Source: CANJBX01 sp035556735 (GTDB lineage Bacteria; Pseudomonadota; Alphaproteobacteria; Rhizobiales; Xanthobacteraceae). Taken from it: a stretch of DNA of 64,000 nt. Of this stretch, positions 18,705 to 27,320 are shown piece by piece. The translations under genes and the position numbers were made by a program. The stretch is taken from positions 186,001 through 250,000 of the forward strand of contig DATMFF010000006.1 in NCBI GenBank assembly GCA_035556735.1, in the 5' to 3' direction. Positions within the stretch are counted from its first letter, which is position 1. Each line of letters begins with the position of its first letter. The notes beneath the pieces were generated by a model. That model was not told the origin of the DNA and did not search any database. It worked only from the letters and a program-made list of their open reading frames with translations.

Positions 18705-19526
18705 TCACACCAAGGCGAGCAGCCGGGTCTGGCCGCCGGTCGCGTCTTTGACCTTGGGCAGGCCGACGACGAGGGTTGCGCCGCGGGCGGGCACCTCATC
18801 GAGGTTGGCCACGCATTCGAGACCCCAGCGGCCCGACGGCAGCCACGTATAGTGCACCTTGAAATCCTTGGACGCGCCGTTGTCGAGCGAGAGCGTATCG
18901 ACTGCGATGCCCGCGACACGCCGCTCCTGCATCATCCACCGAGCGGCTTCGGGAGCGAAACCGGGGAAATGCAGCGCGCCCGCAATGTCGCGCCCGGTGA
19001 ATTTGCTTTCATCCTCGGCGAATTTGGCCCAACCCGCATGCATGGCCACGCAGCAGCCATCCGGCAACCGCCCATTGGCGCTCTCCCACGCCATCAGGTC
19101 CTCGCGTGTGACGAGGTAATCCGGATCCGCCGCCGCCTTGGCGGCGACGTCGACAACGGCGAGAGGAACGACGAGATCGCGGGCCGGGATCTGGTCGGCG
19201 GTGATGCCCGCCTCCGAGAAATGGATCGGCGCATCGAGATGCGTGCCCGCGTGCTCGACGATCCGCCACCAGTAGAGATTGAAGCCATCCTTCTTGAAGG
19301 AGAACTGCCGCTGCAGCTCGATGCCCGGTGTCCCGAAAAACGTGGGAAAGGCCGGCGACATGGTGTGCGTCAGATCGACCACCTTCGTGAACGAGCGCGG
19401 CACGGCCGGCTGTGCCTGCACGGCTGTCGCGGTGAATGCGGCGGCGGCGGTCGCGCCCGCGCCTCGGAAAAACCCTCGGCGCGACAAGGCGCTTCGGACG
19501 GCTTCCTCACATCCCGCAACACACAT
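18705..19526 (-). CDS. Cyclase family (kynurenine formamidase-like) protein, Tat-exported
   Basis: 273 residues from the ATG at 19526, after GGGAGG. The N-terminus has a Tat-type twin-arginine (SRRGFFRGAG) and a hydrophobic Ala-rich stretch, so it is probably exported folded. The body carries the metal-binding HAGTHLDAPIHF motif of the cyclase/formamidase family (HxGTHxDxPxHF) at about residues 93-104. Later GIAVDTLSLDNG and VANLDEVPARGATLVVGLPK match the family C-terminus. Substrate unknown; the family includes kynurenine formamidase and isatin hydrolase. It precedes the Bug gene, which hints that the bound solute and the enzyme substrate are related. Confidence 0.88.
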   Translation of the reverse strand: MCVAGCEEAVRSALSRRGFFRGAGATAAAAFTATAVQAQPAVPRSFTKVVDLTHTMSPAFPTFFGTPGIELQRQFSFKKDGFNLYWWRIVEHAGTHLDAPIHFSEAGITADQIPARDLVVPLAVVDVAAKAAADPDYLVTREDLMAWESANGRLPDGCCVAMHAGWAKFAEDESKFTGRDIAGALHFPGFAPEAARWMMQERRVAGIAVDTLSLDNGASKDFKVHYTWLPSGRWGLECVANLDEVPARGATLVVGLPKVKDATGGQTRLLALV

Positions 19527-19624
19527 GACCGGCCTCCCTGAACCTTGCGATGAAGAATGGGCCCAAAGCCCATGACGGCACAAGATTGCTTGCCTCTGCG
19601 GTGGCAAGGCGGCAGAACACGCCC

Positions 19625-21526
19625 ATGCTCGTCATCGATGACCTATCCGTCCGCGTTGCCGGACGTCTGCTGATCGACTCTGCCTCGGCCCGCATCCCGG
19701 ATGGCGCGCGCGTGGGCCTCGTCGGCCGCAACGGCACCGGCAAGACCACCCTCTTCCGCGTGATCACCGGCGAGTTCGGACCCGAGCACGGCCGGGCGGC
19801 CGCCGGCCCGCGCGAGCGAATTGGCCGCCTGTCGCAGGAAGCGCCCGCCGGACCGGAGTCGCTGATCGACACCGTGCTCGCCGCCGACCGCGAGCGCACC
19901 GCACTGATGGCGGAAGCCGACACCGCCACCGACCCGCACCGCATTGCGGAGATCCAGACGCGCCTCGCCGACATCGACGCGCATTCGGCCCCCGCGCGCG
20001 CCGCCGCGATCCTGGCCGGCCTCGGCTTCTCGCACGAGGCACAGGCCCGTCCCTGTTCCGAATTCTCCGGCGGCTGGCGCATGCGGGTCGCGCTCGCCGC
20101 CCTGCTGTTCACGCAGCCCGACATCCTTCTGCTCGACGAGCCCACGAATTACCTCGATCTGGAAGGCACGCTGTGGCTCCAAGACCACCTTGCTAAATAT
20201 CCGCGCACGGTGATCGTGATCAGCCACGACCGCGACCTCCTCGACACGGTCGTGGATTCGATCCTGCACCTCGATCAGGGCAAGCTGACGTTCTATCGCG
20301 GCGGCTATTCGCAATTCGAACGGCAGCGGCGCGAACGCCTCGCCCTCGACATGAAATTCGCCAAGAAGCAGGAGGCGGTGCGCAAGCGTCTCACCGCCTT
20401 CGTCGAGCGCTTCCGCGCCAAGGCCACCAAGGCGCGGCAGGCGCAATCGCGCCTGAAGATGCTTGCCAAGCTCGAGCCGACCAGCGCGCGCGTCGCCGAC
20501 GAGGTGCGCGAGTTCATCTTCCCCGCGCCGGACAAACAGCTCTCGCCGCCGATCGTTGCGCTCGAAGGCGTCTCCGTCGGCTACGAGCCGGGCAAGCCGG
20601 TGCTGCGGCGGCTCACGCTGCGCATCGACGACGATGACCGCATCGCGCTCATCGGCGCCAACGGCAACGGCAAGTCGACCTTCACCAAGCTGCTGACGGG
20701 CCGGCTTGCGCCGATGTCCGGTCAGGTCACCCGCGCCGACAAGATGAAGGTGGCCTATTTCGCGCAGCACCAGCTCGATGAGCTCAACCCAAACGCCAGC
20801 CCTTACGACCACGTGCGCGCGCTGATGCCGGACGCGCCCGAAGCCAAGGTGCGCGCCCGCGTCGGATCCATCGGTTTCTCCGGCGAGGCCGCCGACACTC
20901 GCGTCGCAAGCCTCTCAGGCGGCGAGAAAGCGCGGCTCCTGCTGGGCCTTGCCACCTTCGAGGGTCCGCACCTGATCGTGCTCGACGAGCCCACCAACCA
21001 TCTCGACATCGACAGCCGCGCCGCTCTGATCGAAGCGATCAATGATTTCCCCGGCGCCGTCGTCCTCGTCTCGCACGACCGCTTCCTGCTGGAGGCCTGC
21101 GCCGACCGGCTGTGGCTCGTCGCCGATGGCGGGGTGGCCCAGTTCGACGGCGATCTCGACGACTATCGCCGCCTCGTGCTCGCCGGTGGCGAAAAGCGCG
21201 GCGAGAACGGTGGCGATCGTGCCGAGCGGCCGGGCCGCGCGGAACAACGCCGCGCCGCCGCCAGCCGGCGCGCCGAGCTGGCGCCGCTGCAGCGCCAGAT
21301 CAAGGCGGCCGAGAGTGACGTCACGCGCCTTGGCGCGCGCATCGCCGGGATCGATGGCCTGCTGGCGGACGAGCAGCTCTATCGCACCGATCCGGCGCGC
21401 GTTGCCGCGCTCGGCAAGGAGCGGGCAGAGGCGGTGGCCGCGCTCCGCGATGCGGAGGAGCGCTGGCTCACGCTCAGCAGCGAATACGAGAGCGCAATGG
21501 CCGGCGCGTCGATCGCCCCGGGATAA
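19625..21526 (+). CDS. ABC-F family ATP-binding protein (Uup/YheS-like)
   Basis: 633 residues from the ATG at 19625. Two ATPase modules with no membrane domain: Walker A GRNGTGKTT and signature FSGGWRMRVALA in the first; GANGNGKST and LSGGEKARLLLG in the second. A charged linker with RFRAKATKARQAQSRLKML joins them, and a C-terminal coiled coil (from PLQRQIKAAESDV) follows. This layout is the YheS/Uup-type ABC-F group, which acts on ribosomes. The exact subtype is not certain. It is divergent from the cyclase gene. Confidence 0.93.
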   Translation: MLVIDDLSVRVAGRLLIDSASARIPDGARVGLVGRNGTGKTTLFRVITGEFGPEHGRAAAGPRERIGRLSQEAPAGPESLIDTVLAADRERTALMAEADTATDPHRIAEIQTRLADIDAHSAPARAAAILAGLGFSHEAQARPCSEFSGGWRMRVALAALLFTQPDILLLDEPTNYLDLEGTLWLQDHLAKYPRTVIVISHDRDLLDTVVDSILHLDQGKLTFYRGGYSQFERQRRERLALDMKFAKKQEAVRKRLTAFVERFRAKATKARQAQSRLKMLAKLEPTSARVADEVREFIFPAPDKQLSPPIVALEGVSVGYEPGKPVLRRLTLRIDDDDRIALIGANGNGKSTFTKLLTGRLAPMSGQVTRADKMKVAYFAQHQLDELNPNASPYDHVRALMPDAPEAKVRARVGSIGFSGEAADTRVASLSGGEKARLLLGLATFEGPHLIVLDEPTNHLDIDSRAALIEAINDFPGAVVLVSHDRFLLEACADRLWLVADGGVAQFDGDLDDYRRLVLAGGEKRGENGGDRAERPGRAEQRRAAASRRAELAPLQRQIKAAESDVTRLGARIAGIDGLLADEQLYRTDPARVAALGKERAEAVAALRDAEERWLTLSSEYESAMAGASIAPG

Positions 21527-21559
21527 CCGACGCGATCCCGGGTTGGCGATCGGCGTTCC

Positions 21560-23140
21560 TCACTCGCGCGCTTTGGGCGTCTCGGTGAGCACGGCGCGGT
21601 AAAGGGCCTGAGCGTCGTCGCGCAGTTTTCGACGCGAGGCATCCCGGCTGTAGTACATGTGGCCACCGCCGTAGAGTTCGAACTTGATGCGGTCGGGCGG
21701 ACCGAACGCGGGCAGTTGCTCGAGGATGAGCTGGTTTTCGAAATAGGGCGTGACGAGGTCGCTGGCCCCGTGCGTCACCAGCACGCGCAGGCGTGGGTCG
21801 AGCGAAACAACCGAGCGCAGATCATCCACCACCTGCGGCGAGACGCGTCCCCTGCCCCAGTTCCAATTGTTGCTGACTTCGGAGTTGAGCAGTCGGTATG
21901 GATCCTCGATCTTCCACCCCAGCTTGGTGCGGTACACGTCGGTCATGGCCGCGGCGAGCGGCGCGCTCATGGCCTGCAGGACGGGATCGCGGTAGCGCGA
22001 GGTCGCAGCGTATGGGTTTGGATCGTGGCTCGTGACGGTGGCGTCGTAGCTCGATGACACCAGTCCGCGGTTGCGCAGCAGCGCGCGCTCGAAGGTGTCC
22101 GCATCGACCCGCCCGCCGAGCCGGCGCACCGTCTCCAGGTCGAGGCCGGTGAATGCGGCGACGCGCTCGCTCATGCGCTCGCGGGCGGCGGCATCGCGCT
22201 CGCCGCGCATCAGGTCCTGCAGATATTCGCCGGCGGCGTAGCGTTCGACGTCGCGCAGCGCCTCGCGATCGAACTGCGCGCCCTTGATCTCGCGCGCCGC
22301 CGCCGCCATGGACGGAAGCCGCGAAACCCACGCCAGCGGCGCGTGTCGCGAATGTCCGCGCCAGCCGAAATCGAGCACCGGCGAGATCATGATCAGACCC
22401 GCGGGGCCCGCCTGCTGGTGATCCTGCAGGATGCGCGCCAGGCGGGGCACCCGGAAGCCGCCGTAGCTCTCGCCGACCAGGAACTTGGGCGAGGTCTGCC
22501 GTCCGAACTTCTCGATCCACTTGCGCACGAACAGCGCCAACGTCTCGGCGTCGCCGTCGACCGACCAGAACTGGCGCCGCAGCGCCTCACCCGATCCTGC
22601 CAGGCGGCTGTAGCCGGCACCCGGCGGATCGACGAAGACGAGATCGGTGAAATCGAGCCAGGTCTCGGCATTGGGCACGACCACCGGCGGTGACGACGGC
22701 GCGATCTGCTCCATCGGCAGGCGCCAGGGGCCCATGGCCCCGAGATTGAGATAGGCCGACGCCGCGCCCGGACCGCCGTTGAAAACGAATGTGACAGGAC
22801 GCTGCGCCCCGTCGGCATCGGCGCGCGTGAAGGCGATGTAGGCGATCTCCGCCTGCAGCGAATGGTCGTTGCCATCGTAGATCGGGATCGTGCCCGCGGT
22901 CGCCTTGAAGCGCAGGACCCTTCCCGGCAGATCCACCGAATGCTCGCTCGTTGCGTCCGCCGGCAGGCGCGGCGCAGTGCTGGGGCGTGCGGGGCGGCCC
23001 GCGTCGCCCGCCTCGGCGGCAGGCTGCTGTTGCCGCGGCTCGGCCGGGCGCGGCGCCTGGGCATAAGCCGACCAGGCCAGCATCGTCGCCGCAATCGCCG
23101 GCAGGAGGCGCGCGAGGGGACGCTTGCGCGCGCTCGACAT
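21560..23140 (-). CDS. Peptidase S10 (serine carboxypeptidase-like) exported protein
   Basis: 526 residues with a signal peptide (ending WSAYAQA), a Pro/Gln/Ala-rich linker, then the serine carboxypeptidase domain. VFNGGPGAASAYLNLGAMGP is the N-terminal oxyanion-region hallmark, FLVGESYGGFRVP contains the catalytic serine, ASDLVTPYF the aspartate, and YGGGHMYY the histidine. This alpha/beta-hydrolase family is common in eukaryotes and less so in bacteria. The ATG at 23140 overlaps the upstream lipoprotein stop by one base (TGATG). A GTG immediately before it is an alternative. Confidence 0.9.
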   Translation of the reverse strand: MSSARKRPLARLLPAIAATMLAWSAYAQAPRPAEPRQQQPAAEAGDAGRPARPSTAPRLPADATSEHSVDLPGRVLRFKATAGTIPIYDGNDHSLQAEIAYIAFTRADADGAQRPVTFVFNGGPGAASAYLNLGAMGPWRLPMEQIAPSSPPVVVPNAETWLDFTDLVFVDPPGAGYSRLAGSGEALRRQFWSVDGDAETLALFVRKWIEKFGRQTSPKFLVGESYGGFRVPRLARILQDHQQAGPAGLIMISPVLDFGWRGHSRHAPLAWVSRLPSMAAAAREIKGAQFDREALRDVERYAAGEYLQDLMRGERDAAARERMSERVAAFTGLDLETVRRLGGRVDADTFERALLRNRGLVSSSYDATVTSHDPNPYAATSRYRDPVLQAMSAPLAAAMTDVYRTKLGWKIEDPYRLLNSEVSNNWNWGRGRVSPQVVDDLRSVVSLDPRLRVLVTHGASDLVTPYFENQLILEQLPAFGPPDRIKFELYGGGHMYYSRDASRRKLRDDAQALYRAVLTETPKARE

Positions 23141-23727
23141 CACGACGACTGTCGCTTTGCGGGTTTGCGCGACGGCTTGCGGCCCACCGGTTCCGGCGGA
23201 GGCGGTTCCGCGCCGCGCTCGATGACCTTCAGGCGGCCGCCGACGAACCGATAGATCGGCCGCTCCGGCGTGGCATAGATGAGGGTGGCGGTACGCTGGC
23301 CCTGCGGGTCAGCGTTGATCTGGACCTCGGCCGGCACCCCGGCCGCGCGCACCACCTCGCACTCCGTCATTTCCAGAGCGACTCCGCGGGGTACGGTCAA
23401 CGCGGGCGGCGCCGCGGAGACCTGAGTGTCGCCGGTCGAGTCGGACTGCGGCACCGGCGGCGCTGCAGCACCTGGACAGACGCCGCTCGCGTCGACGAGG
23501 TCTGCCGGCCCGACGGGATTAAGCGCTCTCTGGCTGCGCGCGAACTCGTTCGGGTCGGGTGGAACAATCGCGCCGACGTCGAACTTGGGCGAATTGAACT
23601 GGTTGAAATCGGGGATTTGACACGCGCTCAGCGCGAGCCCGCCGACGACGATGCAGGCCGCCGCGCCTGCGATCGAACACTGGCGCGCCGGAACATGGCT
23701 GGCCGAAGATTTGCGCCCGTTGTGCAT
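23140..23727 (-). CDS. Predicted lipoprotein, function unknown
   Basis: 195 residues. The lipobox LSAC places the acylated cysteine at 36. The mature part begins QIPDFNQFNSPKFD. The conserved-looking part is ECEVVRAAGVPAEVQI, ATLIYATPERPIYRFVGGRLKVIER, a small domain that resembles the SmpA/OmlA-like beta fold often found in rhizobial lipoproteins (speculative). The tail is basic and Pro-rich. It is the first gene before the S10 peptidase and shares a TGATG junction with it, so they are coupled and both act outside the cytoplasm. Confidence 0.72.
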   Translation of the reverse strand: MHNGRKSSASHVPARQCSIAGAAACIVVGGLALSACQIPDFNQFNSPKFDVGAIVPPDPNEFARSQRALNPVGPADLVDASGVCPGAAAPPVPQSDSTGDTQVSAAPPALTVPRGVALEMTECEVVRAAGVPAEVQINADPQGQRTATLIYATPERPIYRFVGGRLKVIERGAEPPPPEPVGRKPSRKPAKRQSS

Positions 23728-23864
23728 TCACCCTACCCGCTTGCGCAACCGCCCAGCCGACGAGGCGCTGTTGCAGCCGAATTTTGCGTCACAACCGTGG
23801 CGAAGAGCAACGTCGCAAAGGCTGCGGCGCTGTCGCACGGCGGGGCCTTGGTTAACCGGAAAGC

Positions 23865-24314
23865 TCACGCCTTCCGCTGCCATCGCCCCTGCTCGTCGGG
23901 CTGCCAGTAGGTCACCTCGAGGCCCAGCGCTTTTGCGCTCGACCAGTGCTGACGCGCCAGTTCGACGGCGTCGGGATCGTCGCCGTCGAACATCAGGACG
24001 ATTCGCTGATAACTCGCGGCATCTTCCGGGATCGGCGCACCGTCAATGAGAAAACGGACAGCGGCCCCGTTGGGATTGTCCGGCGACGCCGTCAGCAGGA
24101 TCGGCTGATGCGCGGCGGTCGGCTCCTTGTGCGTGCCATGCGGCAGGAAGCTGTCCTCGCGATACGTCCACAGATGGGCGTCGAGCGCCTCGACCCGGTC
24201 GTCCGAGGCCTGCACGACGACGCGCCAGCCCCGCTCCAGCGACTTCTCCAGCAGGACGGGCAGCGCCTGTTCGATCGGCCGGCTCTGCAGGTGATAGAAA
24301 TAGACCTCGGTCAT
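23865..24314 (-). CDS. holC: DNA polymerase III chi subunit
   Basis: 149 residues. MTEVYFYHLQSRPIEQALP at the start and WTYREDSFLPHGTH in the middle are HolC landmarks. Chi links the clamp loader to single-stranded-DNA-binding protein. The ATG overlaps the pepA stop by 4 bases (ATGA), so translation is coupled to the aminopeptidase gene, the standard rhizobial order. Open frame continues far upstream in the antisense of pepA but only the portion from 24314 matches chi. Confidence 0.93.
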   Translation of the reverse strand: MTEVYFYHLQSRPIEQALPVLLEKSLERGWRVVVQASDDRVEALDAHLWTYREDSFLPHGTHKEPTAAHQPILLTASPDNPNGAAVRFLIDGAPIPEDAASYQRIVLMFDGDDPDAVELARQHWSSAKALGLEVTYWQPDEQGRWQRKA

Positions 24315-25807
24315 TTGCGCTCGTAGTGCTCCTCCACGAGGTGGTCGAGCAGGCGCACGCCCCATCCCGAGCTCCAGCTCCGGTTGATGTCCGTCTGCGG
24401 CGACCCCATCGCCGTGCCGGCGATATCGAGGTGAGCCCACGGCGTCTTGCCGACGAAGCGCTGCAGGAACTGCGCGGCCGTGATCGAGCCGCCATGCCGC
24501 CCGCCGGTGTTCTTCATGTCGGCGAACTTCGAGTCGATCATCTTGTCGTACTCGGGGCCGAGCGGCATGCGCCACACCCGCTCCCCCGTGTCCTGGCCCG
24601 CGCGCGTCAGGCGGTCCGCCAGCTTGTCGTCGTTGCTGAACAATCCCGCGAACTCCTGGCCGAGCGAGATGATGATGGCGCCCGTAAGGGTCGCCAGATC
24701 GACCATGAACTTGGGGGCAAATCGGTCCGCGACGTAGTGCAGCACGTCGGCGAGCACGAGCCGCCCCTCGGCATCGGTATTGATGATCTCGATCGTCTGG
24801 CCGGACATGCTCTTGACGATGTCGCCCGGCCGCTGGGCCTTGCCGCCTGGCATGTTCTCGACGAGCCCGATGGCGCCGACCACGTTGGCCTTGGCCTTGC
24901 GCGCCGCCAGCGCGTGCATCAGCCCAACCACGCAGGCGGCACCTGCCATATCGCCCTTCATGTCCTCCATGCTCGCGGCCGGCTTGATCGAAATGCCGCC
25001 GGTGTCGAAGCACACGCCCTTGCCGATAAAGGCCACCGGCTTCTCGCCCCTGGCCCCGCCATTCCAGCGCATGACCACGAGCCGGCTCTCGTGGGCAGAC
25101 CCCTGCCCAACCCCGAGCAGCGCCCCCATCCCCAGCTTCTGCATCGCCTTGACGTCGAGAACCTCGACCGCGACGCCGAGCTTACGCAACGCCGTCGCGC
25201 GGCGGGCGAATTCCTCGGGAAACAGGACGTTGGCCGGCTCGTTGACGAGGTCGCGGGCCATCACGACGCCATCGGCGACGGCGGCGCGGCGTTCCCAGGC
25301 CCGACGGGTTGCGGGGACGTTGCCCACCCCGACGGTGACTTTGGTGACGTTGGGACGCGCCTCCTCGTCCTTTTTGCGGGTCTTGTAGCGGTCGAAGCTG
25401 TAGGCGCGCAGGCGTGCCCCAAGGGCGACGTCTGTGGCTTCGTCCGGCTTCATGGCCCCGGTCGGCAGTTCGGCGACGATGACGACCTCGCCGGCCGTGG
25501 CCGGAACCTTCCCTTGCGCCAATCCGCCGAGCCGCGTGAAATCCTTGGCCTGAAGGTCACGGGGCTTGCCGCATCCCAGAACCACAAGCCGTCCGGCCCG
25601 CAGCCCGCCCGGCGCAACCAGTTCAAGCGCCGACCCGAGTTTCCCCTTGAAGCGCTCGGTGGCTGCCGCGCGGGTCACCAATTCCGCCGCCCCGCCGAGA
25701 ATCCTGCGCGTCTCCGGCCCCAGCTTGAGGTCCTCGTCGCAAAATACCACAAGAACGCCACGCGCCGGCGCCGCGAATTTCGCGAATTCAAGCTTGAAAT
25801 CTGGCAT
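24311..25807 (-). CDS. pepA: Leucyl aminopeptidase (M17)
   Basis: 498 residues. The C-terminal catalytic domain carries GKGVCFDTGGISIKPA (metal-binding lysine and aspartate), the signature NTDAEGRLVLADVLHY (with the key Asp/Glu/Arg) and the GDMAGAA stretch. It removes N-terminal residues from peptides with two divalent metals. Start ATG at 25807 follows GAGGATCACC. It is followed by holC with overlapping start/stop, and it is divergent from the lptF remnant and lptG operon. Confidence 0.96.
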   Translation of the reverse strand: MPDFKLEFAKFAAPARGVLVVFCDEDLKLGPETRRILGGAAELVTRAAATERFKGKLGSALELVAPGGLRAGRLVVLGCGKPRDLQAKDFTRLGGLAQGKVPATAGEVVIVAELPTGAMKPDEATDVALGARLRAYSFDRYKTRKKDEEARPNVTKVTVGVGNVPATRRAWERRAAVADGVVMARDLVNEPANVLFPEEFARRATALRKLGVAVEVLDVKAMQKLGMGALLGVGQGSAHESRLVVMRWNGGARGEKPVAFIGKGVCFDTGGISIKPAASMEDMKGDMAGAACVVGLMHALAARKAKANVVGAIGLVENMPGGKAQRPGDIVKSMSGQTIEIINTDAEGRLVLADVLHYVADRFAPKFMVDLATLTGAIIISLGQEFAGLFSNDDKLADRLTRAGQDTGERVWRMPLGPEYDKMIDSKFADMKNTGGRHGGSITAAQFLQRFVGKTPWAHLDIAGTAMGSPQTDINRSWSSGWGVRLLDHLVEEHYERK

Positions 25808-25919
25808 GGTGATCCTCGGTTTGCAGCACCCGCTGGAAGCGGCTCACGCAAGATGCGCAAGCACGGATGTCGCGGAGTGAATTTCGGGCTCGATCCGGCG
25901 CGTTCTTAGTGGTAAGGCC

Positions 25920-25927
25920 TTAACCAT
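25920..25927 (+). promoter_or_regulatory. TTAACCAT motif (possible CtrA half-site)
   Basis: An exact TTAACCAT lies in the gap between pepA and the lptF remnant, just before a small palindrome ATTCC-ACAT-GGAAT (25926-25939). The form matches the alphaproteobacterial CtrA site. Only one clear half-site is present, so this is tentative. Confidence 0.25.
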
Positions 25928-25985
25928 TCCACATGGAATTTCAACAGGTTTGCCTCGGGACGGCCATTTTGTGAATCAATGGTAA

Positions 25986-26050
25986 CTGTCAGGGGACAGG
26001 TTGCGAATCTCGGGGGGATTCGCGGCCAGGGGCAGGCCGGTTCGCCGGCC
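25986..26050 (+). other. Cluster of three hairpins in the leader of the lpt operon
   Basis: Three stems follow one another in 65 bases: CTGTC/GACAG (25986-25999), GCGAATC/GATTCGC (26003-26023) and GGCCGG-TTCG-CCGGCC (26035-26050, a UUCG tetraloop). The last ends 17 bases before the lptF-remnant ATG. There is no T-tract, so they do not look like a simple terminator. Possible RNA leader structure. Confidence 0.4.
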
Positions 26051-26067
26051 GTGAGTGCGTGGGGACA

Positions 26068-26211
26068 ATGGGGTCGATCGGCCGCTATACATTTCGCCTC
26101 GAGGCGATGATCCGGCTGGCCCGCATCGGTCCGCTGTCGTGTGCCCGTTCCCGCCCGTCGAAGCGTCTTTCGGCCGGAACGTCGGGCAAGCCCGTCGTCA
26201 CGTTGTGGTGA
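26068..26211 (+). pseudogene. lptF: Remnant of lptF (LPS export permease), reduced to 47 codons
   Basis: The ATG at 26068 follows GTGGGGACA and begins MGSIGRYTFR, which is the way rhizobial LptF starts as I remember it. After about ten residues the sequence lacks the six membrane segments and large periplasmic domain of LptF (normally about 380-400 residues). It continues as LEAMIRLARIGPLSCARSRP and a basic tail, then stops at TGA 26209-26211. The gene sits exactly where lptF should be, before lptG. It may be an internal deletion joining the first codons to a C-terminal tail, or a sequence/assembly loss. LptF is normally needed with LptG for LPS transport, so an intact copy elsewhere would be expected. 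Confidence 0.6.
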
Positions 26212-26219
26212 GTTCGGCA

Positions 26220-27320
26220 ATGCCGATGGTGGCGGGTACTCTCTCGCGTTACTTCGGGCTGCGCTTCCTGCGCGCCGTGATCGCCGTCTTCGCCGGCGTG
26301 TTCCTTCTCGTCGCCCTGATCGACTACATCGAGCTGTTGCGCCACAGCGCCAACGAGCGCGACGCCTCGGCTTGGCTGGTGGCGCGCACCTCGTTCTTCA
26401 GGGTGCCCCAGCTCACCGAACGCATCATGCCCTTCGCGGTCCTGATCGGGGCGATGGTCAGCTTCCTGAGCCTCTCCCGCCGCAACGAACTGGTGATCGC
26501 CCGCTCCGCCGGAATCTCCGCGTGGCAGTTCGTCACCCCGGCGGTCGTGCTCGCGATCGTCTTCGGCGCAGTCGCAACCGCTCTTTACAATCCGATGGCG
26601 GCGGTCCTGAACGAGCAGTCGAAGCGGCTCGAAGCCGAGATCTTCGGCGGACGTTCGCAATCGGGCCTGCAGACCACCACCTCGGGTGTATGGCTGCGCC
26701 AGAAGAGTCCCGACGGCCAGTCGATCATCCGCGCGCAGACCAGCACGGACCAGGGTCTCAAGCTTGCGGGCGTGACTGTCTTCACATTCAACGAGAGCGG
26801 CATTTATCAGGAGCGTATCGAGGCCAAGACGGCGACTCTGATGGAGGGCCACTGGGCCCTGCAGCATGCGCGCGTTTACGGTGGCAACGAGCCGCCGGTC
26901 GAGCGCTCGGACTACGAGCTCAAGACCAACCTGACGGCCACCCAGGTACGCGAGAGCTTCGCCACGCCGGAATCGGTGCAATTCTGGGAGCTGCCGACCT
27001 ATATCGACACCGCGGAACGCGCGGGCTTGGCTGCTGCAGGCTATCGGCTGCAGTATCAGAAGCTCATCGCCCGGCCCTTCCTGCTGGCGGCGATGGTCAT
27101 GCTGGCCGCGGCGGTCAGCCTGCGCTTCTTCCGTTTCGGCGGCGTGCAGAAGATGGTGATGGCCGGCATCTTGTCCGGCTTCCTGCTCTACGTCTTCTCG
27201 AAGATCATCGACGATCTGAGCAAGGCCGAGATGATGCCGGCGACGGTGGCAGCCTGGCTGCCGGTCATCACCGGTGCGCTCATCGGCTTCGTCGCCCTGC
27301 TCTACCAGGAGGATGGCTAG
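26220..27320 (+). CDS. lptG: LPS export ABC transporter permease LptG
   Basis: 366 residues from the ATG at 26220. Three membrane segments near the N-terminus (from TLSRYFGLRFLRAVIAVFAGVF), a periplasmic beta-jellyroll (about 150-280) and three more at the C-terminus (RPFLLAAMVMLAAAVSLRFF onward). With LptF, the LptB ATPase and LptC it extracts LPS from the inner membrane. LptG rather than LptF is inferred from the TLSRYFGLRF start and from position directly before lptD. The ribosome-binding site is weak; the gene normally follows an intact lptF. An ATG two codons later (26226) is also possible. Confidence 0.88.
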   Translation: MPMVAGTLSRYFGLRFLRAVIAVFAGVFLLVALIDYIELLRHSANERDASAWLVARTSFFRVPQLTERIMPFAVLIGAMVSFLSLSRRNELVIARSAGISAWQFVTPAVVLAIVFGAVATALYNPMAAVLNEQSKRLEAEIFGGRSQSGLQTTTSGVWLRQKSPDGQSIIRAQTSTDQGLKLAGVTVFTFNESGIYQERIEAKTATLMEGHWALQHARVYGGNEPPVERSDYELKTNLTATQVRESFATPESVQFWELPTYIDTAERAGLAAAGYRLQYQKLIARPFLLAAMVMLAAAVSLRFFRFGGVQKMVMAGILSGFLLYVFSKIIDDLSKAEMMPATVAAWLPVITGALIGFVALLYQEDG

